NCBI GenBank assembly: GCA_017624955.1
Contig: JAGAMA010000036.1
Coordinates: 1 to 43,406, forward strand
Reading direction: 5' to 3'
Source: Alistipes sp.
Lineage (GTDB): Bacteria > Bacteroidota > Bacteroidia > Bacteroidales > Rikenellaceae
Length of the DNA stretch: 43,406 nucleotides
Shown: positions 1-7,494 of the stretch, in pieces
How positions within the stretch are numbered: the stretch's first letter is position 1
How the letters are laid out: every line of letters begins with the position of its first letter
The notes under the pieces: generated by a model
The model's input: only the letters and a program-made list of their open reading frames with translations
Databases searched by the model: none
What the model was told of the DNA's origin: nothing
Position numbers and translations under genes: made by a program

Positions 1-13
1 TGTCCTTATTCAT
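1..13 (-). CDS. Partial transposase, first four codons (left copy)
   Basis: On the minus strand, ATG at 13-11 opens a frame reading M-N-K-D and then runs off the window. The right-hand copy of the same repeat gives M-N-K-D-K. DUF4372-type IS4 transposases of Bacteroidales commonly begin MN(K/Q)DKYVF, so a transposase is likely. The visible stretch is too short to prove it. Confidence 0.4.
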
Positions 14-137
14 TGCGGTCAATAGTTATATGACTGCAAATTTATAATTTCAAATCGTTGCGCCCGAAAAATCTCTGCAACTAACTATATTTCAATAATT
101 TCAAAGAACATTCCCAAATTTTAATGGGACAGTAGTG
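1..137 (-). mobile_element. 5' end of an insertion sequence (left copy)
   Basis: These 137 bases are the exact reverse complement of 43268-43404. The identity stops sharply after base 137, which marks the inner IS end. The terminal bases on the inner side read CAATCAC-like only outside the element; inside they run ...AATGGGACAGTAGTG. A start codon for a probable transposase lies at the outer edge (13 to 1, minus strand). The element therefore points out of the window and only its 5' leader is present. The IS4/DUF4372 family assignment rests on a few residues and is inference. Confidence 0.75.
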
Positions 138-156
138 ATATTATTTAGTCAAAATA

Positions 157-188
157 GTTGTTATTTAGGTCCGGATTTGCTATTTTTG
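157..188 (+). promoter_or_regulatory. Promoter of the outer-membrane barrel gene
   Basis: TTG at 158-160 and TATTTTTG at 181-188 (TAnnTTTG) are separated by 20 bp, the Bacteroidetes sigma-70-type arrangement. Transcription would start near 195, about 120 nt before the ATG at 315. The IS end lies only 20 bp upstream of the -33 element. Confidence 0.6.
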
Positions 189-314
189 CTCATGTAATTT
201 TCGAAGATGGGTAGAAGGTGGTTCTGCTGTATGTGGCAGAAGGATCTCCACACTTTCTATAATAGATATTCAATCAGTCGCGTAGGAGGTGCACGGCAAA
301 TAAAAAAAGTTATT

Positions 315-959
315 ATGAAAAAACTTTTACTTGTTGTTGTTGCTGCCATGATGGTAGGTGCTGTGTCGGCGCAGGAGTGGCAAAAAAACATTTTGGGTGT
401 TCGTGTCGGTGCGAATGTTGCTAACATGAATGTCGATTTGCTCGACACGAAGGCGCGTGTCAATGCGCATGTGGGTGTCAGTTACGAGCGCCAGTTGCTC
501 AAGAATCTGCCGCTTTATTTGGAGACGGGTCTTCAATTGACCAATAAGGGTTTCAAATTTGAGTATTCGGACTGGGAGGAGGATACTTCGACCAAAACGA
601 CGGCTACCTACCTGGAGGTTCCTGTTATGGTGAACTACAAATTTAATATTCAGGATGTTGTAACGGTATATCCGAGTGCTGGTTTCTACTATGCTTATGG
701 TATTGCGGGTAAGTCCAAAGCAACGGAAACCTATGATGGCGAATCGGAGTCGTATGAGGATGATACGTTCGGCGATGAGGGTATGAAGCGTTCGGATGTC
801 GGTTTCCGCGTAGGCGTTTCGGCTGTTTGGAAACAGTTCGTCTTCGGCATCGGTTATGAGGGCGGTTTTACGGATCTTGGCGGTAGCGATGAGGAGGATC
901 TGATCTCTATCAAGTGCAAGAATACCAACTTCTTTATCTCGGTGGGTTACAACTTCTAA
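315..959 (+). CDS. Outer-membrane beta-barrel protein (porin family)
   Basis: This 214-residue protein has a cleavable signal peptide (MKKLLLVVVAAMMVGAVSAQ) followed by alternating amphipathic strands. It ends in a terminal aromatic (…SVGYNF), as expected for a barrel inserted by BAM. It resembles the PF13568/OMP_b-brl_2 group of small Bacteroidetes porin-like proteins, whose cargo is usually unknown. The frame is open further upstream to 207, but the ATG at 315 is chosen because the signal peptide starts there. The gene stands alone with its own promoter and is followed by a strong hairpin. No specific function can be assigned. Confidence 0.85.
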   Translation: MKKLLLVVVAAMMVGAVSAQEWQKNILGVRVGANVANMNVDLLDTKARVNAHVGVSYERQLLKNLPLYLETGLQLTNKGFKFEYSDWEEDTSTKTTATYLEVPVMVNYKFNIQDVVTVYPSAGFYYAYGIAGKSKATETYDGESESYEDDTFGDEGMKRSDVGFRVGVSAVWKQFVFGIGYEGGFTDLGGSDEEDLISIKCKNTNFFISVGYNF

Positions 960-981
960 ACACCCTTTTTCGTAAAATTAT

Positions 982-1014
982 ATAGGGCTGCCGGTCTCAG
1001 ATTGGCAGCCCTAT
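982..1014 (+). terminator. Hairpin terminator after the barrel gene
   Basis: An 11-bp perfect stem (982-992 with 1004-1014, core AGGGCTGCC) is followed by CTTTGT. It lies between two convergent genes and probably ends the barrel gene transcript. The T-tract is short, so efficiency is uncertain. Confidence 0.65.
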
Positions 1015-1046
1015 CTTTGTGTAGTAGGTGCGTTCGAGTGTGCGTG

Positions 1047-2057
1047 TTAAATCTCGGTCGGGACGTGTTGGTCGTAGAGGTGACGATCGGCCCGGGCGAT
1101 CGCTGCACCGCCGTATCGCTCCATGGCGTAATAAAATTCGTTGTCGTGGTTAAATTCAACCCCGTGGCACAACTCGTGGACGATGACCGCATCGACCTGA
1201 ATCGGGGTGCGTTTCATCAGGTGATAGGAGAGGTCGATATGTTTACTCTTATTGTAGAAGCTTCCGAGGGTTTTGTGTCCGTGCGAGATGCGGCACTGCG
1301 TGTAGCCGAGCCCGATACGCTCCGCCAGCTCCTTCAGCCGCTTGGGGAGGTACTCCTCGGCGGCCATCTTCATCAGACGCAGGCCGTGGCGGATAATCGT
1401 TTCGCGCGTGATGCGCTCCTCGAAGCGGGTCGAGCGGGGCACGATCAGCGTGTAGCAGGTGTCCGATTTGCGGTGGCTGAACTGCTCTCCGCGACCGCGC
1501 TCGATGCGGAGCTGAAAGAGGGGATAATCGCGCTTTAGGCTTTCATCCAGGCGGGTGGGCAGGTTGTCCTTTTCGCGCTTTGCCTCGCGCTCTTCGAGCG
1601 TGTTCCATAGGCGAACAATCGCCAGGTCGTAGCTCCACCCTGCGGGGATCGTGACCTCGGCATAGGTGTCGTGCAGGCGGTAGTCGTATTGCTCGCCCTG
1701 CTTGATGACTACGCGCCCTAATCCCCACTCGTACACCTCGTTGGGGGTTGGTTGCGGTTGCGGATTCCGAGCCTCCAGCCGCTGCACACGATCCTTGATC
1801 CACTCCTCGTTCGGGTCTTTGTAGCGCAGCTCTTTCACCGCCCTGCGATACCACATCAGCGCCGTAAATTCATCTTTCGGCACACCGCGCCCGTTTTTAT
1901 GCGCCCAACCCAACCACGCTGCGACGGCAGGGAACATGCGGTAGCAGCTAACCGATTCGTAGAGGGCCCGATGCAACAAGGCTACGGCCTCGCGGTCGTG
2001 CTCCGTACCTGCCCGAAAGAGTGCCATGGCGCGTTGGAAAAGGTCGTGGCGGTTCAT
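1047..2057 (-). CDS. SEL1-repeat / YgjP-like (DUF45) metallopeptidase
   Basis: This 336-residue protein has two parts. The N-terminal ~130 residues include a SEL1-like repeat (GWAHKNGRGVPKDEFTALMWY), a helical protein-interaction module. The C-terminal half matches the YgjP-like metallopeptidase fold, with the zinc site HELCHGVEFNH (HExxH plus a third His) near residues 285-297. YgjP of E. coli is about half this length and has no SEL1 segment, so this is an extended form. The frame is open to 2138, but ATG 2057 is chosen because upstream starts fall inside the purC terminator and the purC gene. No signal peptide is visible, so it should be cytoplasmic. Its substrate is unknown. Confidence 0.8.
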   Translation of the reverse strand: MNRHDLFQRAMALFRAGTEHDREAVALLHRALYESVSCYRMFPAVAAWLGWAHKNGRGVPKDEFTALMWYRRAVKELRYKDPNEEWIKDRVQRLEARNPQPQPTPNEVYEWGLGRVVIKQGEQYDYRLHDTYAEVTIPAGWSYDLAIVRLWNTLEEREAKREKDNLPTRLDESLKRDYPLFQLRIERGRGEQFSHRKSDTCYTLIVPRSTRFEERITRETIIRHGLRLMKMAAEEYLPKRLKELAERIGLGYTQCRISHGHKTLGSFYNKSKHIDLSYHLMKRTPIQVDAVIVHELCHGVEFNHDNEFYYAMERYGGAAIARADRHLYDQHVPTEI

Positions 2058-2066
2058 GGTGCGTTC

Positions 2067-2096
2067 AAAAAAAGCCACCCCGCGAAGGAGTGGCTT
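2067..2096 (-). terminator. Terminator of purC
   Basis: On the minus strand, AAAGCCACTCC pairs with GGGGTGGCTTT around a TTCGC loop and is followed by a T-run. It lies 24 bases after the purC stop and separates purC from the metallopeptidase gene. Confidence 0.8.
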
Positions 2097-2119
2097 TGTG
2101 TGTTGCGATGGGATGTTCT

Positions 2120-3064
2120 TTAGAGCTTGTTGAGCCACTCGGTCACGTTCTTCTCGATGCGCTCCTCGACATTGTCGCCCTCGGCCTTTACGAACTTCTC
2201 GCCTGTGATGTTCTCATAGAGCTCGATGTAACGGTCCGTGATGCTCTCCACGATCTCGGGGGTCATCTCGGGAACCTGCTGGCCCTCCTGGCCCTGGAAA
2301 CCGTTGGCCATCAGCCACTCGCGCACGAACTCCTTCGAGAGCTGCTTCTGCTTCTCGCCCTTTGCCAGGCGCTCCTCGTAGCCCTCGGCGTAGAAGTAAC
2401 GCGACGAATCGGGGGTGTGAATCTCATCCATGAGGTAGATCACGCCGTTCTTCTTACCGAACTCGTATTTCGTATCCACCAGGATCAGTCCCATCTTGGC
2501 GGCAATCTCCGTACCGCGCTCGAAGATGGCGCGCGTGTAGGCCTCCAGCTGCTCGTAATCCTCACGGCTCACGATGCCCTGTGCGATGATCTCCTCCTTC
2601 GAGATATCCTCGTCGTGACCCTCGGCAGCCTTCGTCGTCGGGGTGATGATCGGGGTGGGGAACTTCTGGTTCTCCACCATGCCCTCGGGCATCTCTACGC
2701 CGCAAATCGTGCGCTTGCCGGCCTTGTACTCGCGCCATGCGTGGCCCGAGAGGTAGCCGCGAATAACCATCTCGACCTTGAAGGGCTCGCACTTGTGGCC
2801 GACGGTCACCATCGGATCGGGTACGGCAATCTTCCAGTTGGGCAGAATGTCCGACGTGGCATCGAGAAATTTGGCCGCGATTTGGTTCAATACCTGTCCC
2901 TTGAAGGGGATGCCCTTCGGCAGTACGACATCAAAGGCCGAGATACGGTCCGAAACGACCATCACGAGGTAGTCACCCTCGATCGAATAGACGTCACGCA
3001 CCTTACCTACATAGTGGTCCTGCTGACCCGGCAGGTTGAAATTGGTCTTTACGATAGCTTCCAT
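2120..3064 (-). CDS. purC: SAICAR synthase (phosphoribosylaminoimidazole-succinocarboxamide synthase)
   Basis: This 314-residue enzyme of de novo purine synthesis couples CAIR to aspartate using ATP. Family hallmarks are visible: GKVRDVYSI near the N-terminus (glycine-rich ATP region), [40 protein letters not shown], and [12 protein letters not shown] (metal and substrate site). The length fits the longer, roughly 310-residue bacterial/eukaryote-type PurC rather than the 240-residue E. coli form. Start ATG 3064 (MEAIVKTNF) is preferred. An upstream in-frame start at 3118 lies within the -7 promoter element. It is a single gene with its own promoter and terminator. Confidence 0.95.
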   Translation of the reverse strand: MEAIVKTNFNLPGQQDHYVGKVRDVYSIEGDYLVMVVSDRISAFDVVLPKGIPFKGQVLNQIAAKFLDATSDILPNWKIAVPDPMVTVGHKCEPFKVEMVIRGYLSGHAWREYKAGKRTICGVEMPEGMVENQKFPTPIITPTTKAAEGHDEDISKEEIIAQGIVSREDYEQLEAYTRAIFERGTEIAAKMGLILVDTKYEFGKKNGVIYLMDEIHTPDSSRYFYAEGYEERLAKGEKQKQLSKEFVREWLMANGFQGQEGQQVPEMTPEIVESITDRYIELYENITGEKFVKAEGDNVEERIEKNVTEWLNKL

Positions 3065-3115
3065 TTGGGTATCTTGTTTTTGTTTGATTGTTCCTCTTTT
3101 GGGGTTGTTGCCGCG

Positions 3116-3123
3116 CAAAGATA
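3116..3123 (-). promoter_or_regulatory. -7 element upstream of purC
   Basis: TATCTTTG on the minus strand matches the Bacteroidetes TAnnTTTG element, about 52 nt before the purC ATG. A TTG at 3141-3139 is 15 bp upstream, closer than the usual 19-20 bp, so the -33 element is not convincing. Confidence 0.45.
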
Positions 3124-3175
3124 GTGAAAAATTCGGCGCAACGAGCCACTCGCGGCATAAAATTTTAGGCGAGCG

Positions 3176-3595
3176 TTATAACAATTCGGCCTCTTCGTTG
3201 TTGCCGAGTTTGCGGGCGAAGGAGCGGGCCGCATAGCTCTCGGGAATGAAGATGCGACGAATCGACATGGCGGCAAGGATGGATTGGTGCGTTGCATCGA
3301 GGGCGCGGGCATAGATCTGTCTTACCCCCAGCTCTTTAAGTGCCGCCACGGTGCGCAGCGAAGCATCCATGCTCTGGCCGATGGCCACGATGGCGCAGTC
3401 GATATCGTCCAACGGCAGGGCCCTGAGGGCCGCCTTCTCGGTGGCATCGAGGATATAGGCCACCGCAATGCGATTTTTGACCTCTTCGATGCGGTGTTCG
3501 TTCAGGTCGATGCCGATCACATCGTTGCCTTGCTCGGTCAGCTCCTCGGCCAGCGTTTTACCGAAGTTACCCAATCCAATGACTAAATATTTCAT
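3176..3595 (-). CDS. KtrA/TrkA-like potassium-channel NAD-binding subunit (RCK_N only)
   Basis: This 139-residue cytoplasmic protein has a Rossmann RCK_N domain: the dinucleotide loop GLGNFG at residues 7-12, an acidic residue ending beta-2 (IGIDLNEHR), and the typical DATEKAALR and IVAIGQSMDASL segments. KtrA/TrkA proteins gate TrkH/KtrB in response to bound nucleotides. Its stop is 13 bp downstream of trkH in the same direction, so the two form an operon. KtrA is normally about 220 residues and includes a C-terminal RCK_C domain. Here the frame ends right after RCK_N at a TAA, and only 111 bp separate it from purC. It is therefore either a natural short form or a truncated gene. Confidence 0.85.
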   Translation of the reverse strand: MKYLVIGLGNFGKTLAEELTEQGNDVIGIDLNEHRIEEVKNRIAVAYILDATEKAALRALPLDDIDCAIVAIGQSMDASLRTVAALKELGVRQIYARALDATHQSILAAMSIRRIFIPESYAARSFARKLGNNEEAELL

Positions 3596-3608
3596 ACCTA
3601 TAAGGGTG

Positions 3609-5090
3609 TTAGTTGATGATTACGTTGTCTTTCGGGAGGCGATATTTCGGGTCGGGACGTGCAGGCAGGAGGCTCATCAGCACGGTAATCAGGCCGACAC
3701 GACCCATGAACATCAATCCCGTCAGGATGAGTTTGCCCGCCTCGCCCAATTCGGGGGTTACGCCCAACGACGACCCGACGGTAGAGAGGGCCGATATGGT
3801 CTCGAACAGCAGCCGTGTGGGGTGAATTGCAGGTTCGATGGCAACGAGCAGCACGAAGGCCGTGAGTATCGCGCTCATCGAGGCAAAGATGGTGGCCGAG
3901 GCTCGGCGTACCGATTCGGCCGGAATCTCACGGCCGAAGAGGGTGACCCGTTCGCGCCCGCGTATTACGGATAGGAAGTTGGCCCACGCCACACCGAGTG
4001 TATTGACCTTCAGACCACCCGCCGTGGACTGCGAACCACCTCCGACCCACATCAGGAAGAGGTAGCCGAGCAGGGTCATAAACGAAAATTCGCGCAGGTC
4101 CACGCTGTTGAATCCGGCCGTTCGCGGGGCTACGGCATTGAAGAGCGATTGGGTCAGCTTCTCGCCCGTGGTCATGCCGTGGAAGGCTCCGTTCCACTCC
4201 AGGCAGCCTACCCAGAGGGTGCCGCCGACCAGCAGCAGGGCGGTGATGAAGAGGACGATTTTCGTGTTGATGTTCGTCAGGTGGCGGTAGCGTATCGGCT
4301 TCTGTCCCACGCCGAGGAGGCGGTAGGCCGCCATGCGGAGGTGGTAGAAGAGGATATCTTTGAAATTGACCAGAATCGGGAATCCGATACCGCCCAGGAC
4401 GATAAGGAGCGAAATCCAGAGGTAGAATCCGTTGTGGGCGGTGAGAATCGCCTCGTTGCCCAGATTCCCTTCGAGGGTCGAGAAGCCGGCATTACAGAAG
4501 GCCGAAACGGCATGAAAGAGCGAGAAGTAAAGCTCTTCATGGAGCGAGTAGCCGAGCGTGCCGTGGATGCTGTGCCATATCAGAGCCGCTCCGCACAGCT
4601 CGATAACGAAGGTGAAGCCCAGGATGTAGAGCAGGGCCGAGACGAGCGACGAGAAGGTCTCCGAGGAGAGCATATCGCGCAGGGCAAATTGGTTGTAAAG
4701 GCCCGTATTGCCCATGAAGAAGAGGGCGAAAAAGCTCGTGATGGTCATCACGCCTAGACCTCCGATTTGAATCAGGAGCAGGATGACGGTCTGCCCTTCG
4801 AGGGTGAAGGTGGTGGCCAATTCAACGGGCGAAAGTCCCGTGACACAGACCGACGAAGTGGCCACAAAGAGGGCATCGACCACCGAGAGGTGGATGTGGG
4901 GCAGGGTGGAGCGCGGAACGAGCAGCAGCAGGGTGCCGAGTACAATGATGACGGCGAATCCTGCGGCCAGCATCAGGGCGGGATTGGTGCGTTTGTTGAT
5001 GAAATTGACCACGGCCCGCGAAAGCTCCATGGTGGCAAACAGTCCAAGGATAGCCCCGACGTAATAGGTGTTCTCGAACAGGTTCCACAC
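3609..5090 (-). CDS. TrkH/KtrB-family potassium transporter, core region
   Basis: This 493-codon frame encodes the membrane pore of a Trk/Ktr potassium uptake system. The four selectivity-filter segments appear in order: ATSSVCVTGLSPVE, VSAFCNAGFSTLEG, AVAPRTAGFNSVDL and ISALSTVGSSLGV, each followed by hydrophobic helices. The frame opens with a GTG inside a run of seven G (minus strand, 5096-5090). In another frame just upstream, the protein continues from a natural N-terminus (ATG 5436). Removing one G joins the two into a 608-residue protein. The GTG is therefore an artificial start and the gene is frameshifted in this sequence. The KtrA-like gene follows 13 bp downstream. Confidence 0.85.
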   Translation of the reverse strand: MWNLFENTYYVGAILGLFATMELSRAVVNFINKRTNPALMLAAGFAVIIVLGTLLLLVPRSTLPHIHLSVVDALFVATSSVCVTGLSPVELATTFTLEGQTVILLLIQIGGLGVMTITSFFALFFMGNTGLYNQFALRDMLSSETFSSLVSALLYILGFTFVIELCGAALIWHSIHGTLGYSLHEELYFSLFHAVSAFCNAGFSTLEGNLGNEAILTAHNGFYLWISLLIVLGGIGFPILVNFKDILFYHLRMAAYRLLGVGQKPIRYRHLTNINTKIVLFITALLLVGGTLWVGCLEWNGAFHGMTTGEKLTQSLFNAVAPRTAGFNSVDLREFSFMTLLGYLFLMWVGGGSQSTAGGLKVNTLGVAWANFLSVIRGRERVTLFGREIPAESVRRASATIFASMSAILTAFVLLVAIEPAIHPTRLLFETISALSTVGSSLGVTPELGEAGKLILTGLMFMGRVGLITVLMSLLPARPDPKYRLPKDNVIIN

Positions 5091-5436
5091 CCCCCCGAAG
5101 CGGACTCTCGGCCGAGGCCAGAGGGAACCAATGGGGGAGCATGAGCGAGTAGAGTGCCAACCCCGTGATAAGGGTCATGAAGATAGCCTTGCGTCGCAGG
5201 CGGCGAATATGCAGCAACAGGGTGGCCGAGAAGAGAATCAGGTAAAAGAGTTTGCCGAAGTGGTAGATGGCATGGACATATTCCGTCTCGTGGGGCTTCA
5301 ACGTGTAGCCGTAATCGATAAACAGGGCTCCCAACACCACTACCGAGACCATAAACGAGAGCGTCTGCACCCAAAAACGGATGCGACGTTGGGTCTGTGT
5401 AGAGGGCCACAGCGGCTTCCAGGAAAAGTGTTTCAT
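4822..5436 (-). pseudogene. N-terminal fragment of the TrkH/KtrB transporter (frameshifted)
   Basis: ATG 5436 (MKHFSWKPLWPST) begins about 116 genuine residues with roughly three hydrophobic helices (around FMVSVVVLGALF, LFYLILFSATLLL and FMTLITGLALYSL). This is the N-terminal extension seen in Bacteroidetes TrkH proteins. After residue ~116 (SPLRGG) it enters the seven-G run. The frame from there to 4822 is low-complexity out-of-frame peptide and not real. The correct continuation is the 3609-5090 frame. The cause could be a true mutation, slippage-based phase variation, or a homopolymer sequencing error. Confidence 0.75.
5090..5096 (-). other. Seven-G homopolymer at the trkH frameshift
   Basis: The + strand has seven C in a row here. 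With six, codons read CGG-GGG-GTG-TGG-AAC and the N-terminal and core frames join without any other change (1827 nt, 608 residues plus stop). Confidence 0.85.
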
Positions 5437-5460
5437 CGTGTTGGCGGTTGGAGACAAGGA

Positions 5461-5491
5461 CAAAGATACAAAAAAAGAGCCTTCCTGCAAA
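5461..5491 (-). promoter_or_regulatory. Promoter of the trkH-ktrA operon
   Basis: On the minus strand TTG (5490-5488), a 19-bp spacer and TATCTTTG (5468-5461) match the Bacteroidetes promoter. The trkH ATG at 5436 follows about 25 nt later. The -33 element falls in the loop of the upstream gene's terminator hairpin, so terminator and promoter share sequence. Confidence 0.65.
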
Positions 5492-5503
5492 TTGGAAGGC
5501 CCT
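5470..5503 (-). terminator. Terminator after the esterase gene
   Basis: On the minus strand GCCTTCC and GGAAGGC (5500-5494 and 5485-5479) form a stem with an 8-nt loop, followed by TCTTTTTTT. It ends the kinase-regulator-esterase operon. Confidence 0.8.
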
Positions 5504-5531
5504 TATCGTATAAAGTAAAGTGGTTTGCTGC

Positions 5532-6674
5532 CTATTTGAAGAGCATCGGCGCAAACTCTGAGAGGTAGATTCTCCAGTTGCGCCAGGTGTGGCCACCCTC
5601 GCTGATGCGGAGCGTGTAGGGGAACTCCATGGCATCGAGCTGCTTGCGGAATTCGACATTCATTTTCCACAGGAAATCCTCCTTGCCGATGCCGATCCAG
5701 TAGAGCTCGAATCCGTTGTCGCGCTGCGCTTGAAGGGTCTCGGCCATGTCGCCGTAGAAGCTTTCGTCTTTGCCCTTCATCGTGGCGGCCGAGAAGAGAC
5801 CTACATAGTCGAATGTTTTGGGCATCGTGCGCGAAATATGCAGGGCATGGAAACCGCCCATCGAGAGACCGGCAATGGCGCGTTTCTCGCGCTTGGCGAT
5901 GGTGCGGTAGTGCTTATCAACAAACTTTACCACATCCGCAAACGACTTTTCGAACGAGCTCTCCATCGTCTTCGGGATCTGGAATTGCGGTTTGTAAAGC
6001 CCCTCGGCGGAGTGGCCCGGGGCGGCCTGCTGGATGGCGTTGCCGTTGGTCATCACGACAATCATCTTCTCTGCCTTGCCTGCGGCGATGAGGTTGTCCA
6101 AAATCTGGGCCGTGCGACCCAGGGCGGGCCATGCCTCCTCGTCACCGCCCATGCCGTGCAGCAGGTAGAGGACCGGATAGCGCCCCTTGCCCTCCTCGTA
6201 GCCGGGCGGGGTGTAGATCGTCATGCGGCGCTCGACGCCGAGTGTGGGCGAGGGGTACCACACCTTCGAGAGGGTGCCGTGCGGCACATCCTGCACGCTG
6301 TATAGGTCACCCCGTTCGCCACTGACGATGAAGAGGTTCGAGACGGTGGCAATGTCGCGCACGGTGTGCACATTCGAGGGGTCGATTACGCGCACGCCAT
6401 CCACCTCAAACGAGTAGCTGTAAAGCTCCGAATCGAGGGGTTGTGTGGTTGCCTCCCAGATCCCTTCGGCGTTGCGGGTCATCGAGAGCTTCTCGGTGGC
6501 GAAATCACCCACGACGGCCACGCTCTTCGCCTCGGGTGCCGTATAGCGGAAGGTAACCGAGCGGTCGGCGTGTTGCTCGGGCGAGGTGGGTAACGAGTTG
6601 GGTTGCAGCGCCTCCTGGGCTGCGAGCGAGAGGGTTGCGCAGAGGGCGCAAAGGGTCAGCAAAAAGTGTTTCAT
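5532..6674 (-). CDS. Secreted CE1/esterase-D-type hydrolase with N-terminal E-set domain
   Basis: This 380-residue exported enzyme has a signal peptide (MKHFLLTLCALCATLSLAAQ). An early-set/CBM48-like beta domain spans about residues 35-110 (VTFRYTAPEAKSVAVVGDF … YSYSFEVDGVRVIDP). An alpha/beta-hydrolase domain follows: oxyanion region YLLHGMGGDEEAW, nucleophile Ser271 in GLSMGG, and His362 in EGGHTWRNW. This is the layout of Bacteroidetes feruloyl/acetyl-xylan-esterase-like proteins (CE1). It starts 19 bp after the response regulator gene and is the last gene of that operon. The substrate is not evident. Its link to a two-component system beside a starch locus suggests carbohydrate-ester removal or a sensory role, which is inference. 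Confidence 0.88.
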   Translation of the reverse strand: MKHFLLTLCALCATLSLAAQEALQPNSLPTSPEQHADRSVTFRYTAPEAKSVAVVGDFATEKLSMTRNAEGIWEATTQPLDSELYSYSFEVDGVRVIDPSNVHTVRDIATVSNLFIVSGERGDLYSVQDVPHGTLSKVWYPSPTLGVERRMTIYTPPGYEEGKGRYPVLYLLHGMGGDEEAWPALGRTAQILDNLIAAGKAEKMIVVMTNGNAIQQAAPGHSAEGLYKPQFQIPKTMESSFEKSFADVVKFVDKHYRTIAKREKRAIAGLSMGGFHALHISRTMPKTFDYVGLFSAATMKGKDESFYGDMAETLQAQRDNGFELYWIGIGKEDFLWKMNVEFRKQLDAMEFPYTLRISEGGHTWRNWRIYLSEFAPMLFK

Positions 6675-6693
6675 GGAGTGTAGTCGGATTTTT

Positions 6694-7494
6694 TTATTTG
6701 CCTTCGAGCCAGGTCATGAAGTCCGTCGTGCGCGAACGCGATACGAATACCTCAAAGTCGGGCTTGGGTATCAGATTGACTTTTAGACGGTTGGATGGAT
6801 GTTTCGAGATGCCTGCAATGGCTCGGATCGAGACGGTGCAGTTGCGCGAAATGCGGAAAAAGTCGGCCGGCGAAAGCTCCTCGGAGAGCTGGTCGAGCGA
6901 CTGATCGAGGATGTAGCGTCGCCCCTCGTTCGTCACCAGGTGGGTGCTCTTGTCCTCGGCGTAGAAGTAGGCCACCTGCGTGGTCTCGATGACCGACAGA
7001 CGATCGCCGAAACGAACCACGAAGCGTTTGCGATAGGTTGCCTCACCCCCCCCCGTAAGGGCACTCTTCAGCGCCTCGATGTCAATCGGTTGCGTGGCGG
7101 GCGTAGCGCTCTGCTCCTCCGCCTTCAGGGCACGGATGCAGCGCTCCACAGCCCCCTCCAACTCCGCCGGGTCGATCGGCTTTAAGAGGTAGTCGATGCT
7201 GTTGATGCGGAAGGCGCGCACGGCATAGTTGTCGTAGGCGGTCGTGATGACCACCTTGGCGCGGACCTCCGTCTCTGTAAAGATGTCGAAGCACATGCCG
7301 TCCGAGAGCTCGACATCCATGAAGATAATGTCGGCGTGGTTGGCCTTATCGCGCAGCCACTCCAACGTGCCGCGCACGGAGCTTTGCAGGCCGATGACGC
7401 GCAGCGATTCAAAACGACGCTCCAGGGCACGCTTCAGGTTGGCCTGGGCCGGAAGTTCGTCTTCGACGATCAGAACATTGTATACGGGTGTCAT
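6694..7494 (-). CDS. LytTR-family response regulator
   Basis: This 266-residue regulator has a CheY-like receiver domain (residues ~5-120). The acidic pocket is in IVEDE, the phospho-acceptor is Asp60 in IIFMDVELSDG, Thr is in VVITTAYD, and Lys is in LLKPID. A LytTR DNA-binding domain follows at ~160-262 (RFVVRFGDRLSVIETTQVAYF … RISRNCTVSIRAI … VSRSRTTDFM). LytTR domains bind paired ~9-bp direct repeats one or two helical turns apart. The start overlaps the kinase stop by 4 bp (ATGA), so the two are translationally coupled. Three 21-bp-spaced repeats upstream of the MFS/Sus operon (8966-9016) are the obvious candidate target. Confidence 0.93.
   Translation of the reverse strand: MTPVYNVLIVEDELPAQANLKRALERRFESLRVIGLQSSVRGTLEWLRDKANHADIIFMDVELSDGMCFDIFTETEVRAKVVITTAYDNYAVRAFRINSIDYLLKPIDPAELEGAVERCIRALKAEEQSATPATQPIDIEALKSALTGGGEATYRKRFVVRFGDRLSVIETTQVAYFYAEDKSTHLVTNEGRRYILDQSLDQLSEELSPADFFRISRNCTVSIRAIAGISKHPSNRLKVNLIPKPDFEVFVSRSRTTDFMTWLEGK

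Noticed and set aside
207-314. Upstream extension of the barrel protein (start at 207)
   Set aside because: It would place 36 basic/aromatic residues before an ideal signal peptide. The ATG at 315 is clearly the real start.
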